Shown here: positions 46,060-48,041 of the stretch, one piece after another
Layout: every line of letters begins with the position of its first letter
How positions within the stretch are numbered: the first letter of the stretch is position 1
Assembly: GCA_021775615.1 (NCBI GenBank)
Contig: JAJFHL010000255.1
Coordinates: 1 to 48,041, forward strand
Origin: Hyphomicrobiales bacterium
Lineage (GTDB): Bacteria; Pseudomonadota; Alphaproteobacteria; Rhizobiales; JAJFHB01
Direction of reading: 5' to 3'
DNA length: 48,041 nucleotides
The notes under the pieces: generated by a model
Seen by the model: the letters and a program-made list of their open reading frames with translations, nothing else
Told to the model about the DNA's origin: nothing
Database searches by the model: none
Made by a program: the position numbers and the translations under genes

Positions 46060-47364
46060 TCAGCAATCCAGCGTTTGGTCGCGCTCCCATTGCGTCAGGT
46101 GCTGGCAAAAGTTGTTCCACTCGATCATCTTGAGCTTCACGTAGCTTTGGACGTTCTCGCGGCCGAAGGCCTCGTTGAGCTCCCTGGAGCGGTCCAGCTT
46201 GCGCACCGCGTCGAGCATGTTGAGCGGCAGCTTCTTGGCGCCGCGCGCCTTGTGGCCTTCCGCATACATGTCGATGTCGAGGCGCTTGCCCGGATCTCGC
46301 TGGTTGGTGATGCCCTCGAGCCCGGCGGCAAGCACGCCCGCCTGCAGGAGGTAGGGGTTAGCCGCACCGTCCATCAGGCGGAACTCGAAGCGGCCGGCAT
46401 CGGGGATGCGCACCATGTGGGTGCGGTTGTTGCCGCCATAGGTCACCGTGTTGGGCGCCCAGGTGGCACCGGACGTCGTGCGCGGCGCATTGATCCGCTT
46501 GTAGGAGTTGACGGTCGGATTGAAGAGGGCGCAGAGCGCTTCGGCAGAATGCAGCACGCCGCCGAGGAAGTTGTAGGCAAGCGGCGACATGCCGTGCTCG
46601 TCATCGCCGTCGAACAGGCACTTCTTGCCGGTCTTGTCCCACAGCGAGGCGTGGCAGTGGCAGCCATTGCCGGTGAGGTGCAGGAAGGGCTTCGGCATGA
46701 AGGTGGCGCGCAGCCCGTGATTCTCGGCAATCGCCTTGGTCATGATCTTGAAGAAGGTGTGCCGGTCGGCGGTTTCGAGGCAGTCGCCGTAGTCCCAGTT
46801 CATCTCGAACTGGCCGTTGGCGTCCTCATGGTCGTTCTGATAGGGGCCCCAGCCCAGGCTCTCCATGGCGTCGCAGATGGTGGTCACCACCTCATAGCGG
46901 CGCATCAGGGCGCTCTGGTCGTAGCACGGCTTGGCCTGCAGGTCGGCGGGGTCGGAGATCGCCTCGCCGTCCGGGGTGATCAGAAAGAATTCGGCCTCGA
47001 CGCCCGACTTCATGCGATAGCCGGCATCGGCCGCGGCCTTGACCGCGTTCTTCAGCACCACGCGCGGCGCCTGTTCGACCGGGGCGCCGTCCATCACCAG
47101 GTCGCTGGCGACCCAGGCGACCTCCGGTTTCCAGGGTAGCTGGATCAGGCTGTCGGGGTCGGGCACGGCGAACAGGTCGGGATAGGCCGGGGTCATGTCC
47201 AGGTGGGTGGCGAATCCGGCGAAGCCCGCGCCGGTCTTCTGCATGCCCGCGATCGCCGACGCCGGCACCAGCTTTGAGCGCTGGACCCCGAACAGGTCGG
47301 TAAAACTGATCAGGAAATAGCGGATTCCCCTGTCTTTCGCGACCTTGCCCAGGTCCGTCGCCAT
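46060..47364 (-). CDS. gmaS: Gamma-glutamylmethylamide synthetase-type glutamine synthetase homologue
   Basis: 434 aa, the normal GmaS/GlnT length; ATG at 47364 with GGGGAGAG upstream. GS features: GVEAEFFLI, NDHEDANGQFEMNW (EDANGQF at 180-186), TGNGCHCHASLWD, PTVNSYKRINAP, and GGNNRTHMVRIPDAGRFEFR (GNNRTH at 311-316). EDANGQF and the NNRTH segment are, as I recall, the sites used to design gmaS gene probes, hence the call. The enzyme couples methylamine to glutamate with ATP, the first step of the N-methylglutamate pathway. Type III GlnT is the alternative. It stands alone, 21 kb from the mgs/mgd cluster. Confidence 0.8.
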   Translation of the reverse strand: MATDLGKVAKDRGIRYFLISFTDLFGVQRSKLVPASAIAGMQKTGAGFAGFATHLDMTPAYPDLFAVPDPDSLIQLPWKPEVAWVASDLVMDGAPVEQAPRVVLKNAVKAAADAGYRMKSGVEAEFFLITPDGEAISDPADLQAKPCYDQSALMRRYEVVTTICDAMESLGWGPYQNDHEDANGQFEMNWDYGDCLETADRHTFFKIMTKAIAENHGLRATFMPKPFLHLTGNGCHCHASLWDKTGKKCLFDGDDEHGMSPLAYNFLGGVLHSAEALCALFNPTVNSYKRINAPRTTSGATWAPNTVTYGGNNRTHMVRIPDAGRFEFRLMDGAANPYLLQAGVLAAGLEGITNQRDPGKRLDIDMYAEGHKARGAKKLPLNMLDAVRKLDRSRELNEAFGRENVQSYVKLKMIEWNNFCQHLTQWERDQTLDC

Positions 47365-47525
47365 GCTGCTCTCCCCGATGTCAGGCTCTTGGCCGCCGGC
47401 TGGCGGCGTGTGACTGCGAAATTCGTAGGTGCATATTGTATGGTCCGGCGGATTGTGACAACGCCTTCGCGGCAGCCGGCCTGTGCTGGCGCGCCGATCC
47501 TGGCAAGCGGTATGGAGACCGGTCT

Positions 47526-48041
47526 ATGCATCTGTTCTGCTTCGGGCTCGGCTATGTGGCGGCGCGGCTGGCCCGCCAGCTGGGCCAGGCCGGCTGGCGC
47601 GTCTCGGGCACCACCCGCGATGCGGCCAAGGCGGCCCGTCTGGGCGACGCGGGCATCGCCGCCTATCTGTTCGCCGACGGCGCGTTGCAGGCGGAGGGCC
47701 GGGCGGCGCTGGCCGATGCGACCCATGTGCTGGCCGCGATCCCGCCGGCCGATGACTCTGACGACCCGGACCCGGGCCTGCATGTGCTGCGCGATGTGCG
47801 CGGCGGCCGGCCGCTGGCCTGGGCCGGCTATCTCTCGACCACCGGGGTCTACGGCGATGCCGGCGGCGCCTGGGTCGACGAGACCACGCCAACCGCCCCG
47901 ATCAACGCCCGCTCGGCGCGCCGGGTGGCGGCGGAACGGGCCTGGACGCGCTATGCCGAGGCCAGCGGGACGCCGCTGGATATCCAGCGGCTGGCCGGCA
48001 TCTACGGCCCCGGCCGCTCGGCGCTGGACCAGCTCCGCGCC
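47526..48041 (+). CDS. SDR/epimerase-like NAD(P)-binding protein (3' end outside the window)
   Basis: 172 codons to the window edge without a stop. It begins MHLFCFGLGYVAARLARQL, a GxGxxA-type Rossmann start, followed by VSGTTRDAAKAARLGDAG. Later come YLSTTGVYGD and RLAGIYGPGRS, as in YeeZ-like SDR proteins. Codon use is extremely GC-rich compared with most of the window. Divergent from gmaS. Function unknown. Confidence 0.75.
   Translation, partial: MHLFCFGLGYVAARLARQLGQAGWRVSGTTRDAAKAARLGDAGIAAYLFADGALQAEGRAALADATHVLAAIPPADDSDDPDPGLHVLRDVRGGRPLAWAGYLSTTGVYGDAGGAWVDETTPTAPINARSARRVAAERAWTRYAEASGTPLDIQRLAGIYGPGRSALDQLRA

Overview
The window (about 48 kb, GC-rich, dense, with many short coupled operons) looks like a chromosomal segment of an alphaproteobacterium, most likely of the Rhizobiales/Hyphomicrobiales type. 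The reasons are heterotetrameric sarcosine-oxidase-like genes, glxBCD-type split glutamate-synthase genes, a TAXI-type solute-binding protein, FadR/GntR and TetR regulators, and palindromic intergenic elements around AAAAGTGG...CCGGTTTT that are typical of that order. I see no rRNA or tRNA gene, CRISPR array, transposase or prophage.

Layout. 0.1-6 kb: a TAXI solute-binding protein fused to a Cu/Zn superoxide dismutase-like domain, a YceI protein, and a start/stop-overlapping operon ureohydrolase > NAD-epimerase > DUF6282 amidohydrolase-like protein. 6-9.4 kb: a small secreted protein, a hemolysin III protein and a chemoreceptor. 9.5-26.2 kb (almost all minus strand): the metabolic core. An FAD oxidoreductase, a divergent glutamine-synthetase-like ligase and the three glutamate-synthase-derived subunits (mgsABC type) are followed by a small unknown protein. 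Then come an Amt transporter, a one-TM protein, the four dehydrogenase/oxidase subunits (mgdABCD type) with a second small membrane protein between them, a GST and a subtilase. A divergent FadR-type regulator (26.4 kb) flanks the block. 27.5-32.3 kb (plus strand): metallophosphoesterase, APC permease, nucleotidyltransferase and a long ureohydrolase that resembles the guanidine-hydrolase group. 32.5-45.9 kb: mixed accessory genes, including an EamA exporter, a ZIP metal transporter, YghU, a tRNA-modification pair (MnmM plus an MnmC(o)-like oxidase), an amidase, a cytochrome c/polysaccharide lyase pair, an HpaI aldolase with a truncated duplicate of its 5' end 5.6 kb away, a TetR gene, a dienelactone hydrolase and a lipase. 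46-47.4 kb: a second glutamine-synthetase-family gene carrying the residues I associate with gamma-glutamylmethylamide synthetase (GmaS). The right edge cuts an SDR/epimerase-like gene.

How the genes work together. GmaS, MgsABC and MgdABCD together are the known N-methylglutamate pathway. GmaS joins methylamine to glutamate, MgsABC converts the product to N-methylglutamate, and MgdABCD oxidises that to glutamate plus a one-carbon unit. Here the canonical GmaS is 21 kb from the rest, while a divergent ligase sits inside the cluster, so the cluster may serve another amine or a second branch. Ureohydrolases can release amines or urea from guanidino compounds. One inference is that N-methylated guanidines or similar compounds feed this amine route.

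Strongest candidates for something new: the TAXI-SOD fusion; the ladder of two five-codon mini-ORFs before mgdD; the phased ACCAATT half-site arrays at the FadR-type regulator and the in-cluster ligase; the His-loop ureohydrolase operon; and the unassigned small proteins inside the mgs/mgd cluster.
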